Shown here one piece after another: positions 31,271 to 40,300 of a stretch of DNA of 64,000 nt. How positions within the stretch are numbered: the first letter of the stretch is position 1; the number at the start of each line of letters is the position of its first letter. The notes under the pieces are model-generated. The model did not search any database and was not told the origin of the DNA. It saw only the letters and a list, made by a program, of their open reading frames with translations. This DNA is from Oleiphilus messinensis (lineage in GTDB: Bacteria; Pseudomonadota; Gammaproteobacteria; Pseudomonadales; Oleiphilaceae): positions 2,105,501 to 2,169,500 of the forward strand of contig NZ_CP021425.1 in the NCBI RefSeq assembly GCF_002162375.1. The letters are read 5' to 3'. A program made the translations under genes and the position numbers.

Positions 31271-31927
31271 ATGAGTGAGACCTTGACCATCGCCCTTTCC
31301 AAAGGACGAATTTTGGAAGAGACCCTGCCACTGTTCAAATCAGCTGGGATCGAGCCGTTGGAAAATATGGCAAAAAGCCGGAAACTGATTTTTGATACTA
31401 CGGATGAGCGTGTTAAATTTATTGTTATCAGAGCGACTGATGTGCCCGTTTATGTTCAGTATGGCGGTGCTGACCTTGGTGTGACCGGTAAAGATGTGTT
31501 GATGGAGCACGGTGGTGACGGGCTCTATGAATTATTGGATTTACAGATTTCCAAGTGTAAATTGATGACTGCGGCACGGGTCGGCGACCCGCCGCAAAAA
31601 GGGCGGATCAAAGTCGCGACCAAATTCGTTAGCCTGGCCAAGACCTATTATGCGGAGCAGGGTATTCAGGCTGATATTATCAAGCTTTATGGTGCTATGG
31701 AGTTAGCGCCTATTCTTGGCTTGGCTGATGAAATCGTCGATATCGTGGATACCGGAAACACTTTGAGAGCGAACGGCCTTGAGCCGCGGGAACTTATTTT
31801 TCCAATCAGCTCCAGGTTGGTTGTAAATCAGGCCGCTTTCAAGATGAAACATCACATCATCAAGCCCATCATTGAGCATTTGGAGTGCACTGTGGCGGAG
31901 CAGCAGAGTGAAGTGGAAAGTGCTTAA
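31271..31927 (+). CDS. hisG: ATP phosphoribosyltransferase, short form
   Basis: First enzyme of histidine synthesis. At 218 residues it is the short catalytic form without the C-terminal regulatory domain, so a HisZ partner encoded elsewhere is expected from family knowledge. The motif [20 protein letters not shown] (PRPP loop) lies near 155-175. It is 30 bases after murA, an arrangement shared with Pseudomonas. Confidence 0.95.
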   Translation: MSETLTIALSKGRILEETLPLFKSAGIEPLENMAKSRKLIFDTTDERVKFIVIRATDVPVYVQYGGADLGVTGKDVLMEHGGDGLYELLDLQISKCKLMTAARVGDPPQKGRIKVATKFVSLAKTYYAEQGIQADIIKLYGAMELAPILGLADEIVDIVDTGNTLRANGLEPRELIFPISSRLVVNQAAFKMKHHIIKPIIEHLECTVAEQQSEVESA

Positions 31928-32086
31928 AAAGTATCCAAAAGAATTTGAAAGAATGTAAAGTATTTAAAGTGCTTGAGAGAGCAACACTCTCAAATGTACG
32001 TTACAAGGCGATTTGTTTCGATGTGCTCAAGTCAATGGAATCGAACAGAGCGGGTGTGTCGAAAATTACAGATATAGAGGTGGCCG

Positions 32087-33403
32087 ATGTCCGAAAAAGT
32101 CGATATCACAATACTGGATTCGACAGAAGAATCCTTTGACGAGCGATTGTCTGAGCTCCTCGCGTGGGATGAAGTTTCCGATAAGTCAGTTCAGGAAACA
32201 GTAACAGGCATACTTGCGGACGTTAAGTCTCGCGGGGATGATGCAGTCATGGCCTACACCGAGAAGTTTGATCGTGTCAGTGTCACGTCTGCTTCGCAAC
32301 TTGAGCTGGATCGGGACAGTCTTCAGGGGGCTTTGGAGTCGTTGGAGCAAAGTGTAAAAGAGGCGTTGATAATCGCCGCAGATCGTATTCGCTCCTACCA
32401 CGAGAAGCAAGTCCAGGAATCCTGGCAATATAAAGATGATCAAGGTACGGTTTTAGGACAAAAAGTCACGCCGATGGATCGTGTCGGAATTTATGTTCCT
32501 GGAGGCAAAGCGGCCTATCCATCTTCCGTATTAATGAATGCGATACCCGCAAAGGTGGCCGGGGTGGCCGAGGTGATTATGGTTGTGCCGACGCCCGGCG
32601 GCCAAGTGAATCAAATGGTTTTGGCCGCAGCAGCACTGAGCGGTGTGGACCGGGTATTTACCATCGGTGGCGCTCAGGCTGTTGCAGCACTGGCCTACGG
32701 AACTGACACGGTGCCTGCAGTAGATAAAATTGTTGGACCAGGTAACATTTATGTTGCTACAGCCAAACGAGAGGTTTTTGGAACAGTCGGTATTGATATG
32801 ATTGCCGGTCCTTCGGAAATTTTGGTTTTGTGTGACGGTAAAACGAATCCAGACTGGATCGCGATGGATTTGTTCTCTCAGGCAGAACATGATGAGGATG
32901 CCCAGTCAATTCTGGTATCTCCCGATGAGCAGTTTATCGAAGCCGTTAAAGAGAGTATTGAGCGGCTGTTGCCGACGATGGAGCGGGCTGAAATAATTCG
33001 TAAATCAATCGTAAATCGAGCGGCATTGATCAAAACTCCGGACATGAAAAGTGCGGTGGCGATCAGCAATCGCATCGCGCCGGAGCATTTGGAATTATCG
33101 GTAGACGAGCCTGAGAAGCTATTACCTGAAATTCGCCATGCAGGTGCGATATTTATGGGGCGGTATACCGCAGAAGCGCTTGGCGATTATTGCGCCGGGC
33201 CAAACCATGTACTGCCAACCTCCGGAACCGCACGTTTTTCGTCACCGCTTGGGGTTTACGACTTTCAAAAGCGTTCTTCGATTATTAATTTCTCGGATGT
33301 TGGTGCAAGCGAAATGGGGAAAATCGCTTCGATCCTGGCTCGAGGCGAAGGGCTCACCGCTCACGCGCTTTCAGCTGAGTACCGGGTCAAACAAGACGGT
33401 TGA
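32087..33403 (+). CDS. hisD: Histidinol dehydrogenase
   Basis: Last two oxidations of histidine synthesis, zinc-dependent. The 438-residue protein has [34 protein letters not shown], and the zinc/catalytic segment [15 protein letters not shown] followed by IAPEHLEL. The ATG at 32087 has AGAGGTGG upstream. It lies 159 bases after hisG; this gap contains a weak 7-bp hairpin (31973-31993). hisC, which often follows, is absent; a strong terminator comes instead. Confidence 0.96.
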   Translation: MSEKVDITILDSTEESFDERLSELLAWDEVSDKSVQETVTGILADVKSRGDDAVMAYTEKFDRVSVTSASQLELDRDSLQGALESLEQSVKEALIIAADRIRSYHEKQVQESWQYKDDQGTVLGQKVTPMDRVGIYVPGGKAAYPSSVLMNAIPAKVAGVAEVIMVVPTPGGQVNQMVLAAAALSGVDRVFTIGGAQAVAALAYGTDTVPAVDKIVGPGNIYVATAKREVFGTVGIDMIAGPSEILVLCDGKTNPDWIAMDLFSQAEHDEDAQSILVSPDEQFIEAVKESIERLLPTMERAEIIRKSIVNRAALIKTPDMKSAVAISNRIAPEHLELSVDEPEKLLPEIRHAGAIFMGRYTAEALGDYCAGPNHVLPTSGTARFSSPLGVYDFQKRSSIINFSDVGASEMGKIASILARGEGLTAHALSAEYRVKQDG

Positions 33404-33419
33404 AGCAGGTTGTGTGGAG

Positions 33420-33446
33420 AACCAATCACGGTGTGATTGGTTTTTT
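33420..33446 (+). terminator. Terminator of the murA-hisG-hisD operon
   Basis: AACCAATCAC (33420-33429) pairs perfectly with GTGATTGGTT (33433-33442) across a 3-base loop and runs into Ts, 17 bases after hisD. The stem includes the stop codon of the convergent protease gene. Confidence 0.9.
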
Positions 33447-34562
33447 ACCAATAAGGGTATGCACAATTCGAGTAGTTCCTTGATTGTAAAGCTCCACTTG
33501 TGCTGTAGTACCTGGCATTAGTTTTGCGACTTCTCGAAGTGCATCCGTGCTTTTGGCAAGGTTTTGACCATTAATGCTGATAATAACATCACCAGGGCGA
33601 ATACCTGCTTGGTGTGCCGGTCCATCGGCGGTAACAGAAGTAACTAAAAGGCCATTTGTGTCGGACAAGTTGAAGAACTCAGCTTCTTCATCGGTTAGTT
33701 GGTGCATGCTGACACCCAAGTAGCCTCGAGTTACCTTTCCGTAACGAATAATTTGCTTGGCCACGCTGAAAACCATTGAGCTGGGAATGGCAAAACCAAT
33801 CCCCTGGTAGCCGCCATTTTTGCTAAAAATTGCAGTATTTATTCCGATAAGGCGACCTTCAAAATCAACGAGCGCCCCCCCGGAATTGCCTGGGTTGATT
33901 GCCGCATCAGTCTGTATGAACTCCTCATAGGTTGCCAAGCCCAAGCCTTCTCTTCCCAGACCACTAATGATACCTTGAGTCACCGTTTGCCCAACGCCGT
34001 AAGGATTGCCGACAGCAAGCACGATATCGCCGACTCTGAGTGTATCAAAGTTTACGGTGACTGCTGGATGAGTGTTGCCAGGAATGTCTAAAACGGCGAG
34101 GTCGGTGTCCTCATCGGTACCCAGAAGGGTGGCCTCGAAGCGACTGCCATCGGCCAGGTAAACGTGAATGCTTTGGGCGCTTTTAATGACATGGTGATTG
34201 GTTACGATAATGCCACTATGGTGAATAATAACGCCAGACCCTTTCGATACCTTGGTTTTTTCATCTGGAGTGAGTAAAAATGGAGAGATTGCTGGATCGA
34301 AGAGTAAAGGGTTCGTTTTGGCAGGCGGAATGCTGTTAATCTGTGCCTGTATGCTGACAACCGATGGACTGATTGCGTTTACCGCAGGAAAATAAGACGG
34401 CTGACGAATATCGGCGGCTGTTTTTGCAGCGTTAGATCCATTGTTTTCGGGTTTATTCGTGTGGGGGGCCAAAATGAAGATTGTGATAGCAAGTGCCAAT
34501 GCTACGAGAAAACCTGCTGTTGATGAGATAGCGATTGTTTTGATCGGGAGTGGTTTTTTCAT
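33426..34562 (-). CDS. algW: DegS/AlgW-type periplasmic serine protease
   Basis: Membrane-anchored HtrA protease; DegS/AlgW make the first cut in the anti-sigma factor RseA/MucA when outer-membrane protein ends bind the PDZ domain. I start at ATG 34562 (MKKPLPIKTIAISSTAGFLV, 378 residues). One N-terminal membrane helix (about 13-31) is followed by a trypsin-like domain with H124 (TNHHVIKS), D154 (DTDLAVLDI) and S227 (INPGNSGGAL), then one PDZ domain (about 280-370). The single PDZ and lack of a cleavable signal separate it from DegP. Position between hisD and nif3 matches algW of Pseudomonas. Confidence 0.92.
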   Translation of the reverse strand: MKKPLPIKTIAISSTAGFLVALALAITIFILAPHTNKPENNGSNAAKTAADIRQPSYFPAVNAISPSVVSIQAQINSIPPAKTNPLLFDPAISPFLLTPDEKTKVSKGSGVIIHHSGIIVTNHHVIKSAQSIHVYLADGSRFEATLLGTDEDTDLAVLDIPGNTHPAVTVNFDTLRVGDIVLAVGNPYGVGQTVTQGIISGLGREGLGLATYEEFIQTDAAINPGNSGGALVDFEGRLIGINTAIFSKNGGYQGIGFAIPSSMVFSVAKQIIRYGKVTRGYLGVSMHQLTDEEAEFFNLSDTNGLLVTSVTADGPAHQAGIRPGDVIISINGQNLAKSTDALREVAKLMPGTTAQVELYNQGTTRIVHTLIGKKPITP

Positions 34563-34661
34563 CGTGTCTGTGTTTGATGTTTTATTTTTCAAGGTGCTTA
34601 AGCATATTATATCGGGCGTGCTACGCCCAGACTTCAAGGCCTGTTTTGTTAGAGGATCAAT

Positions 34662-35420
34662 ATGATTGAGTTAAAAAGTTTAGTCAGTACTCTGGATAAT
34701 TACCTGGATGTCAGTTCGATACCTGATTATTGTCCTAACGGACTGCAGGTTGAAGGGGGGGCGGAAATACGGAAAATTATAACAGGCGTAACGGCGAGTC
34801 AAAGATTGTTGGATGTCGCTTCGGAGCGGAATGCGGATGCTGTTTTGGTGCATCACGGTTATTTCTGGAAAGGTGAGAGCTCTGTCATTGCCGGAATGAA
34901 GAAGCGTCGTTTGAAAACATTGTTGGCAAATGATATCAGTCTATTGGCCTATCACTTGCCTCTGGATGTGCATGCTCAAGTGGGGAATAACATACAGTTG
35001 GCAAAACGGCTCGGAGTGAAGGTGGATGGGCCATTAAAACAGGAGCGATATGGTGCGCTTGGCCTCGTTGGGCACTTCTCAGAGACTCTGTCCGTACAGT
35101 CGGTTTCGGAGCTGCTCCAGCGTGAACTTCAGCGAGAACCTCTAGTGATTGCAGCAGACGATCGACCCATTCGCTCTTTAGCCTGGTGTACAGGCGCGGC
35201 TCAAGGGTTCATTGAAAGCGCGATTGAAGCAGGGGTTGATTTATATATCAGCGGAGAAATATCCGAGCCAACCGTCCATGCAGCCCGGGAAGGCGGTATT
35301 CACTATATGTCAGCAGGCCATCACGCAACTGAACGATATGGGGTGAAAGCATTGGGTGAATGGATTGCGGAAAATTATGACGTTGAAGTCGAGTTTGTTG
35401 ATATTGATAACCCGGTTTGA
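34662..35420 (+). CDS. NIF3/YbgI-family dinuclear metal-centre protein
   Basis: 252 residues, toroidal hexamer family with a two-metal site of debated function (GTP cyclohydrolase I type 2-like annotation is common but weakly supported). Metal ligands are visible in VLVHHGYFWK near residue 63 and LAYHLPLDVH near 100, with the downstream ligands in ISAGHHATERYG near 220. Divergent from the protease gene, and separated from zapE by 126 bases. Confidence 0.92.
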   Translation: MIELKSLVSTLDNYLDVSSIPDYCPNGLQVEGGAEIRKIITGVTASQRLLDVASERNADAVLVHHGYFWKGESSVIAGMKKRRLKTLLANDISLLAYHLPLDVHAQVGNNIQLAKRLGVKVDGPLKQERYGALGLVGHFSETLSVQSVSELLQRELQREPLVIAADDRPIRSLAWCTGAAQGFIESAIEAGVDLYISGEISEPTVHAAREGGIHYMSAGHHATERYGVKALGEWIAENYDVEVEFVDIDNPV

Positions 35421-35546
35421 TTGATCGGATTAAATCAGTGTACGAGTGAACTGTATCCCGAACGTTAAATCGATTAAAATGCCCGCATTTCGGAGTGTTT
35501 GAGTGCTCCTGACTTTTTTGATCAATCATGATGAACGAGTATTGAT

Positions 35547-36650
35547 ATGCAAACCCCTTTACAACGCTATCAGCAGGATTTGACCAAAGATGGTTTTAGT
35601 CATGATAGTGCCCAGGAAATGGCGGTTACCCGTCTGGATCAGCTGTTTCATAAATTGGTGGAAGCTGAAAAGCCAAAAAATGAAGGCAAATTTGCCATAC
35701 TAAAGAAAAGGTTGTCGAAACATAAAGAACGACCGATTACGGGGTTGTACTTTTGGGGGGGAGTGGGTCGGGGCAAGACCTATCTAATGGATACGTTTTA
35801 CGAATGCCTTCCCTTTGATCGTAAAATGCGAATCCATTTTCATCGCTTTATGCATCGCGTTCATGACGAGCTAAAACACCTCAAGGGGGTGAAGGATCCA
35901 CTTAAAGTGATTGCCCGTAAATTTAGCGATGAAGCGCGGGTAATCTGTTTTGATGAATTCTTTGTCACCGATATTGGTGATGCCATGATTCTGGCGGGTT
36001 TGATGGATGAGCTTTTTGCCAATGCGGTTACTCTGGTGTGCACCTCAAACATCGTACCCGATGGATTATATAAAGATGGTTTGCAGCGTGCGCGCTTTCT
36101 GCCTGCGATTTCGTTATTAAACGAGCATACTGAAGTTATTAATGTTGATGGTGGTGTGGACTATCGTCTCCGATCATTGGAGCAAGCGGAGTTATATCAT
36201 AGCCCTCTGGATGATCAAGCCAAGATCAGTTTGGAAAAAAGCTATAACAGCCTTGCCCTTGAAGCAGGAAGTCATGATCTGGATCTGGAGGTGAATGGAC
36301 GGAACCTACGAGCAATACGGCATGCCGATGACGTAGTCTGGTTTGAATTTAAAACCTTGTGTGATGGGCCCCGGAGTCAAAATGATTACATTCAACTGGC
36401 GAAGGAGTTCCATGCGGTCTTGGTCAGTAATGTGCCAATTATGGGGGCAGATTCGGATGATCAGGCGCGACGCTTTATTAACCTTATTGATGAGTTTTAT
36501 GATCGTAACGTAAAATTGATTGTTTCTGCTGCGGCTCCGATCACGGATCTCTACACGGGGGGCAAGCTTACGTTTGAGTTTGAGCGGACGCAAAGCCGCT
36601 TGTTGGAAATGCAATCCCATGAATATCTTGAGCTACCCCATAAACCTTGA
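35547..36650 (+). CDS. zapE: Cell-division AFG1-like ATPase ZapE
   Basis: P-loop ATPase of the AFG1 family that associates with the Z-ring in Escherichia coli under low oxygen or high temperature. Walker A is GLYFWGGVGRGKTYLMDTFY near residue 70, Walker B is VICFDEFFVTDIGDAMIL near 140, and VCTSNIVPDGLYKDGLQR is the family sensor segment. Length is 367 residues. A bidirectional terminator follows. Confidence 0.95.
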   Translation: MQTPLQRYQQDLTKDGFSHDSAQEMAVTRLDQLFHKLVEAEKPKNEGKFAILKKRLSKHKERPITGLYFWGGVGRGKTYLMDTFYECLPFDRKMRIHFHRFMHRVHDELKHLKGVKDPLKVIARKFSDEARVICFDEFFVTDIGDAMILAGLMDELFANAVTLVCTSNIVPDGLYKDGLQRARFLPAISLLNEHTEVINVDGGVDYRLRSLEQAELYHSPLDDQAKISLEKSYNSLALEAGSHDLDLEVNGRNLRAIRHADDVVWFEFKTLCDGPRSQNDYIQLAKEFHAVLVSNVPIMGADSDDQARRFINLIDEFYDRNVKLIVSAAAPITDLYTGGKLTFEFERTQSRLLEMQSHEYLELPHKP

Positions 36651-36670
36651 GATGCAGGTTTGCTCTAATT

Positions 36671-36700
36671 GAAAAAGCCCTGTTAAATCAGGGCTTTTTC
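36671..36700. terminator. Bidirectional terminator between zapE and the thiolase gene
   Basis: GAAAAAGCCCTG (36671-36682) and CAGGGCTTTTTC (36689-36700) are exact complements with a 6-base loop. A tracts and T tracts flank the GC core on both strands, serving both convergent genes. Confidence 0.9.
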
Positions 36701-36724
36701 ATGTTCATAAGCAGGATGCTTCGC

Positions 36725-37912
36725 TTATAATACTTCTATGGCCATGGCTGTTGCTTCACCGCCACCGATGCACAACGCGGCAACACCTTTGGTCTTGCCG
36801 TATTTCTTCAGTGCGTGAATGAGCGTGATCAACAGTCTTGAGCCTGTAGAGCCCACTGGATGGCCTTGCGCACAAGCGCCGCCATGTACGTTAACTTTTT
36901 CAGGATCCAGATCCAACTCTTTGATTGGCATCATGGCAACCATGGCAAAGGCTTCGTTGATTTCATACAAATCAACGTCATCTTTAGACCAGCCTGCTTT
37001 TTCGAACAAGGTTTTGATTGCACCAACCGGTGCGCAGGTGAACTCTGATGGGTGCTGAGACTGGGTGCTATGAGCGACGATTCTTGCCAGTGGCTGCAGG
37101 CCTCGTTTGTTCGCCTCAGACTCGCTCATCAGTACTAATGCAGATGCACCATCTGAGATAGAAGAAGCATTTGCTGCCGTGATTGTACCATCTTTCTTGA
37201 ATGCTGGGCGCAGAGAAGGAATTTTCTCGATGTTAGCGTTGAAGGGCTGTTCGTCGTCTTTTACAACCACTTCGCCTTTTCGGGTTTTCACTGTAACCGG
37301 AACAATCTCGGCTTCCAGGGCACCGGATTCGATCGCGCTTTGAGCTCGTTTCAGGGAGTTTATCGCGTACGCGTCCATTTCTTCCCGGGTGTAGCCTTTC
37401 TGGTCTGCTACATCTTGAGCGAAAGAACCCATCAATCGCCCTGTTTCTGCATCTTCAAGTCCATCTAGAAACATGTGATCCATGGCCTGGTCGCCATGAC
37501 CCATGCGGTAGCCTGTTCGGGCTTTTTGCAGGATGTACGGTGCATTGCTCATGCTTTCCATACCACCTGCGAGCATGATGTTGTTGGTGCCAGCTTTGAT
37601 CAGGTCGTGGGCCATCATAGTGGCTTTCATGCCTGATCCGCACAGTTTATTGATCGTAGTACAGCCGGTGGCATCCGGAAGTCCAGCCTGGCGGGATGCC
37701 TGCCGTGCAGGGCCTTGCTTCAAACCTGCAGGCAACACACAGCCCATGATCACTTCTTGAATATCGTCTGCTTTCAATGAGGATCGGGAAACTGCTTCTT
37801 CAATCGCAATTGCGCCAAGTTCGACCGCAGACAGGCTGCTTAAGCTGCCTTGAAAACCACCCATCGGTGTTCTTGCCCCTGACACAATAACGACGTTATC
37901 TTCTGAACTCAT
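36725..37912 (-). CDS. Acetyl-CoA C-acetyltransferase family thiolase
   Basis: Thiolase II-type enzyme of 395 residues, condensing or cleaving acetoacetyl-CoA (or a near homologue). The catalytic residues are all present: C91 in INKLCGSGMKA, H351 in CAQGHPVGSTGSR, and C381 in CIGGGEATAM; NEAFA lies near 319. Monocistronic between a terminator and a 471-base upstream gap. No adjacent partner (fadB, phaB, atoDA) points to beta-oxidation, PHB synthesis or ketone use, so the pathway is open. Confidence 0.92.
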   Translation of the reverse strand: MSSEDNVVIVSGARTPMGGFQGSLSSLSAVELGAIAIEEAVSRSSLKADDIQEVIMGCVLPAGLKQGPARQASRQAGLPDATGCTTINKLCGSGMKATMMAHDLIKAGTNNIMLAGGMESMSNAPYILQKARTGYRMGHGDQAMDHMFLDGLEDAETGRLMGSFAQDVADQKGYTREEMDAYAINSLKRAQSAIESGALEAEIVPVTVKTRKGEVVVKDDEQPFNANIEKIPSLRPAFKKDGTITAANASSISDGASALVLMSESEANKRGLQPLARIVAHSTQSQHPSEFTCAPVGAIKTLFEKAGWSKDDVDLYEINEAFAMVAMMPIKELDLDPEKVNVHGGACAQGHPVGSTGSRLLITLIHALKKYGKTKGVAALCIGGGEATAMAIEVL

Positions 37913-38383
37913 AACCTAAACCCTTGTCTAAAATGTTCAAATCGTGCGGTTCTGCACAATTGGGTTTTTTATACTCCTTTCGGATGGGAATGCCAAGGGC
38001 GAAAGGTTACAAATTGATTGGCCAATTTCGGATTAGTGATTGTTTATCTTTAAAAAAAAGCGAATCTGAATTTGGTTGATTTTGTTTTTTGTGTCTATAG
38101 TGTCTAGAAGGCCGACCACTCGTATGCTGGTTTTGGGGCTGGCAAAATACAGGTTGCGTATGTCAAAATTATCCGTGCAATTTATGAATATCAATAAAAA
38201 CAATTGCTTAAAATCCATTCAGTTCATTGCAAACAGATTGCTATTATGCACACAGACGTGTAGTTGTCGGTGTGGGCATAGGGTAAATGAACGGTTTTAA
38301 GGCGCGCGAATTCTGAGCCGCGAGTTGGCGACCGATATTCACGTAATGCACGGATCAAATAAAAAACGACGGAGTAGCGTTAA
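37913..38383. other. 471-base AT-rich intergenic region, promoters for the thiolase and DUF1302 genes
   Basis: No credible gene. Centre part 38041-38220 is notably AT-rich. A 10-bp palindrome ATTGGCCAAT lies at 38017-38026 and could be a regulator site. A Shine-Dalgarno (GGAG) stands about nine bases before the DUF1302 start. A sigma-54-like sequence at 38140 fails on spacing. Confidence 0.4.
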
Positions 38384-40261
38384 ATGACAAGAAAAACAAA
38401 TCAATGGAACAATCTGAGGAAATTGCCTTTGGCTGCTGCCATAGCCGCGACAGTTTCTGCAGCACCAGTGAGTGCGTTCCAGTTTTTTTTGGGAGATGAT
38501 ATCGAAGGGGCGTTTGATACAACCCTTTCTGCCGGCGCAAGTTGGCGAGTGGCGGATCGGGATAAAGATCAGCTAGCACAAGGTAACCTGGGGCCGGAAT
38601 TTGCCTATTCCGGAGTCGGCGGTTCCAGTAACAACTATGATGATGGAAACTGGAATTTTGACCAAGGTGATACTTATTCCAAAATCATCAAAGGCAACAG
38701 TGAGTTATTGCTTACTTATGAAAACTTTGGTGGCTTTGTTCGGGGCAAGTATTGGTATGATTTCGAATTAAAAGACGAGAAACGAGCCACTGACGGGGTT
38801 GGGCAGCGTCGCCAATTAAATGATCATGCCGATAAAAACGCATCTGGAGCAGAGTTGTTGGATGCGTACGTCTGGGGGGATTTTCAGATAGGTGAAACGC
38901 CGCTCAGCCTCCGCCTCGGTAAACAGGTGGTCAGTTGGGGGGAAAGCACGTTTATTCAGAATGGTATTTCTGTTATCAACCCCGTTGATGTTTCTGCAAT
39001 TCGTGCACCGGGTGCCGAAATCAAGGAAGCATTCATTCCCGTCAACATGGTTTACACTTCTCTGGGGATTACTGAAAACCTGTCGATGGAGGCGTTTGCC
39101 CAATTAGAATGGGAAAAAACCCGCCCGGATGATTGTGGTACGTTCTTTTCCGGAAACGACTTTGCCCCCGATGATTGTGGACCTGTGTTACTTGCAGGTC
39201 AGTTGCCGGATTTTGTTGTTTATCAACAAGGCGCTTTTGCACCTCGGGTAGGTGACGTGGAGCCTGATGATGGTGATCAGTATGGTATCGCATTCCGCTA
39301 CTATGCCGCGGAGTTGAACGATACGGAATTCGGGCTCTACTACATTCGATATCACAGTCGTACGCCTTATTCCAGTGGTATTGTGAATAATCCTTCTTCA
39401 CCCAACGCCGCATTGGGTCAGGCCAATGATCCGGATCAGGCGTTTTCCAGTTTCCCGAGCTACTTTATCGAGTACCCGGAAGGCATTCACTTGTACGGCC
39501 TCTCATTCAATACCAGTTTGGAAAGTGGTTGGTCACTCAGCGGTGAATACAGCTTCCGAGCTAATCTGCCCGTGCAGTGGAACGCATTTGAGCTGATCTA
39601 CGGTGGTTTGCAACTGCCATACAGCAAGATGTTTCAGAAGTACAATCCCGATGGTCAGACCAATCTGGCGGGGCAAGAATTACCTGGTTATGATCGCTAC
39701 AAGGTTTCCCAGGCACAGTTCACGCTGATTCGATTCTTTGATCAGGTCTTTGGCGCAAGCCGTATGACGGTGGTTTCCGAATTTGGTGCAACTTATGTCC
39801 ATGATTTACCTGGAAAAGATGAAGCACGCTATGGTCGTTCGGGACACATGGGCTTCGGGGAATTCGACTATCAGTTAGGGCCATTGAGCCTGAACTGTAA
39901 AACCAGCCCACAGGTGAGCCCGGTACCGACCAACGTTAATCCGAATCACTGTACCAATGATGGGTTTACAACAGGATTCTCATGGGGCTATCGTGCCCGA
40001 ATTGTGTTGGATTACAATGATGTATTTGCAGGCATAAACATGCAGCCCCAACTGGCTTGGTCCCATGACGTTGTCGGTTACTCTCCCGAGCCCGGTCCAA
40101 GTTTTGTTGAAGGTCGCAAAGCAATAGGACTGTCCCTCAAGGCCGTCTATTTGAATCAATACTCAGCGACGTTAGGCTACACAAATTTCTTCGGTGGCGA
40201 GCCCTATAATATGGCGAATGACCGGGATAATGTGTCTCTTAGTGTTTCCTACTCATTCTGA
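38384..40261 (+). CDS. DUF1302 outer-membrane protein
   Basis: Precursor of 625 residues with a signal peptide (LPLAAAIAATVSAAPVSA, cleaved near residue 32) and a beta-rich body ending in an aromatic residue (SLSVSYSF), the usual outer-membrane barrel signal. Family sequence features include LRLGKQVVSWGESTFIQNGI and NPVDVSAIRAPGAEIKEAFI. DUF1302 proteins typically occur with DUF1329, as here (39-base gap), often near RND-type exporters; their role is unproved, with transport of hydrophobic compounds a common suggestion. No RND gene is seen in the window. Confidence 0.88.
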   Translation: MTRKTNQWNNLRKLPLAAAIAATVSAAPVSAFQFFLGDDIEGAFDTTLSAGASWRVADRDKDQLAQGNLGPEFAYSGVGGSSNNYDDGNWNFDQGDTYSKIIKGNSELLLTYENFGGFVRGKYWYDFELKDEKRATDGVGQRRQLNDHADKNASGAELLDAYVWGDFQIGETPLSLRLGKQVVSWGESTFIQNGISVINPVDVSAIRAPGAEIKEAFIPVNMVYTSLGITENLSMEAFAQLEWEKTRPDDCGTFFSGNDFAPDDCGPVLLAGQLPDFVVYQQGAFAPRVGDVEPDDGDQYGIAFRYYAAELNDTEFGLYYIRYHSRTPYSSGIVNNPSSPNAALGQANDPDQAFSSFPSYFIEYPEGIHLYGLSFNTSLESGWSLSGEYSFRANLPVQWNAFELIYGGLQLPYSKMFQKYNPDGQTNLAGQELPGYDRYKVSQAQFTLIRFFDQVFGASRMTVVSEFGATYVHDLPGKDEARYGRSGHMGFGEFDYQLGPLSLNCKTSPQVSPVPTNVNPNHCTNDGFTTGFSWGYRARIVLDYNDVFAGINMQPQLAWSHDVVGYSPEPGPSFVEGRKAIGLSLKAVYLNQYSATLGYTNFFGGEPYNMANDRDNVSLSVSYSF

Positions 40262-40300
40262 TTCTATGGATAGCAATTACGGTCATTAAGAGGTAACTCG

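Noticed and set aside
35418-35528. TGATTGATC and GATCAATCA, a 9-base inverted match flanking the nif3-zapE spacer
   Set aside because: Arms are over 90 bases apart in AT-rich sequence; a chance match is likely.
38140-38157. Sigma-54-like TGGC...TTGC upstream of the DUF1302 gene
   Set aside because: GG and GC are 13 bases apart instead of 10, so the element would not work as a -24/-12 promoter.
38033-38218. Open frame of about 60 codons on the minus strand in the thiolase-DUF1302 gap
   Set aside because: AT-rich, no family resemblance, no ribosome site, and lies in a region that must hold promoters.
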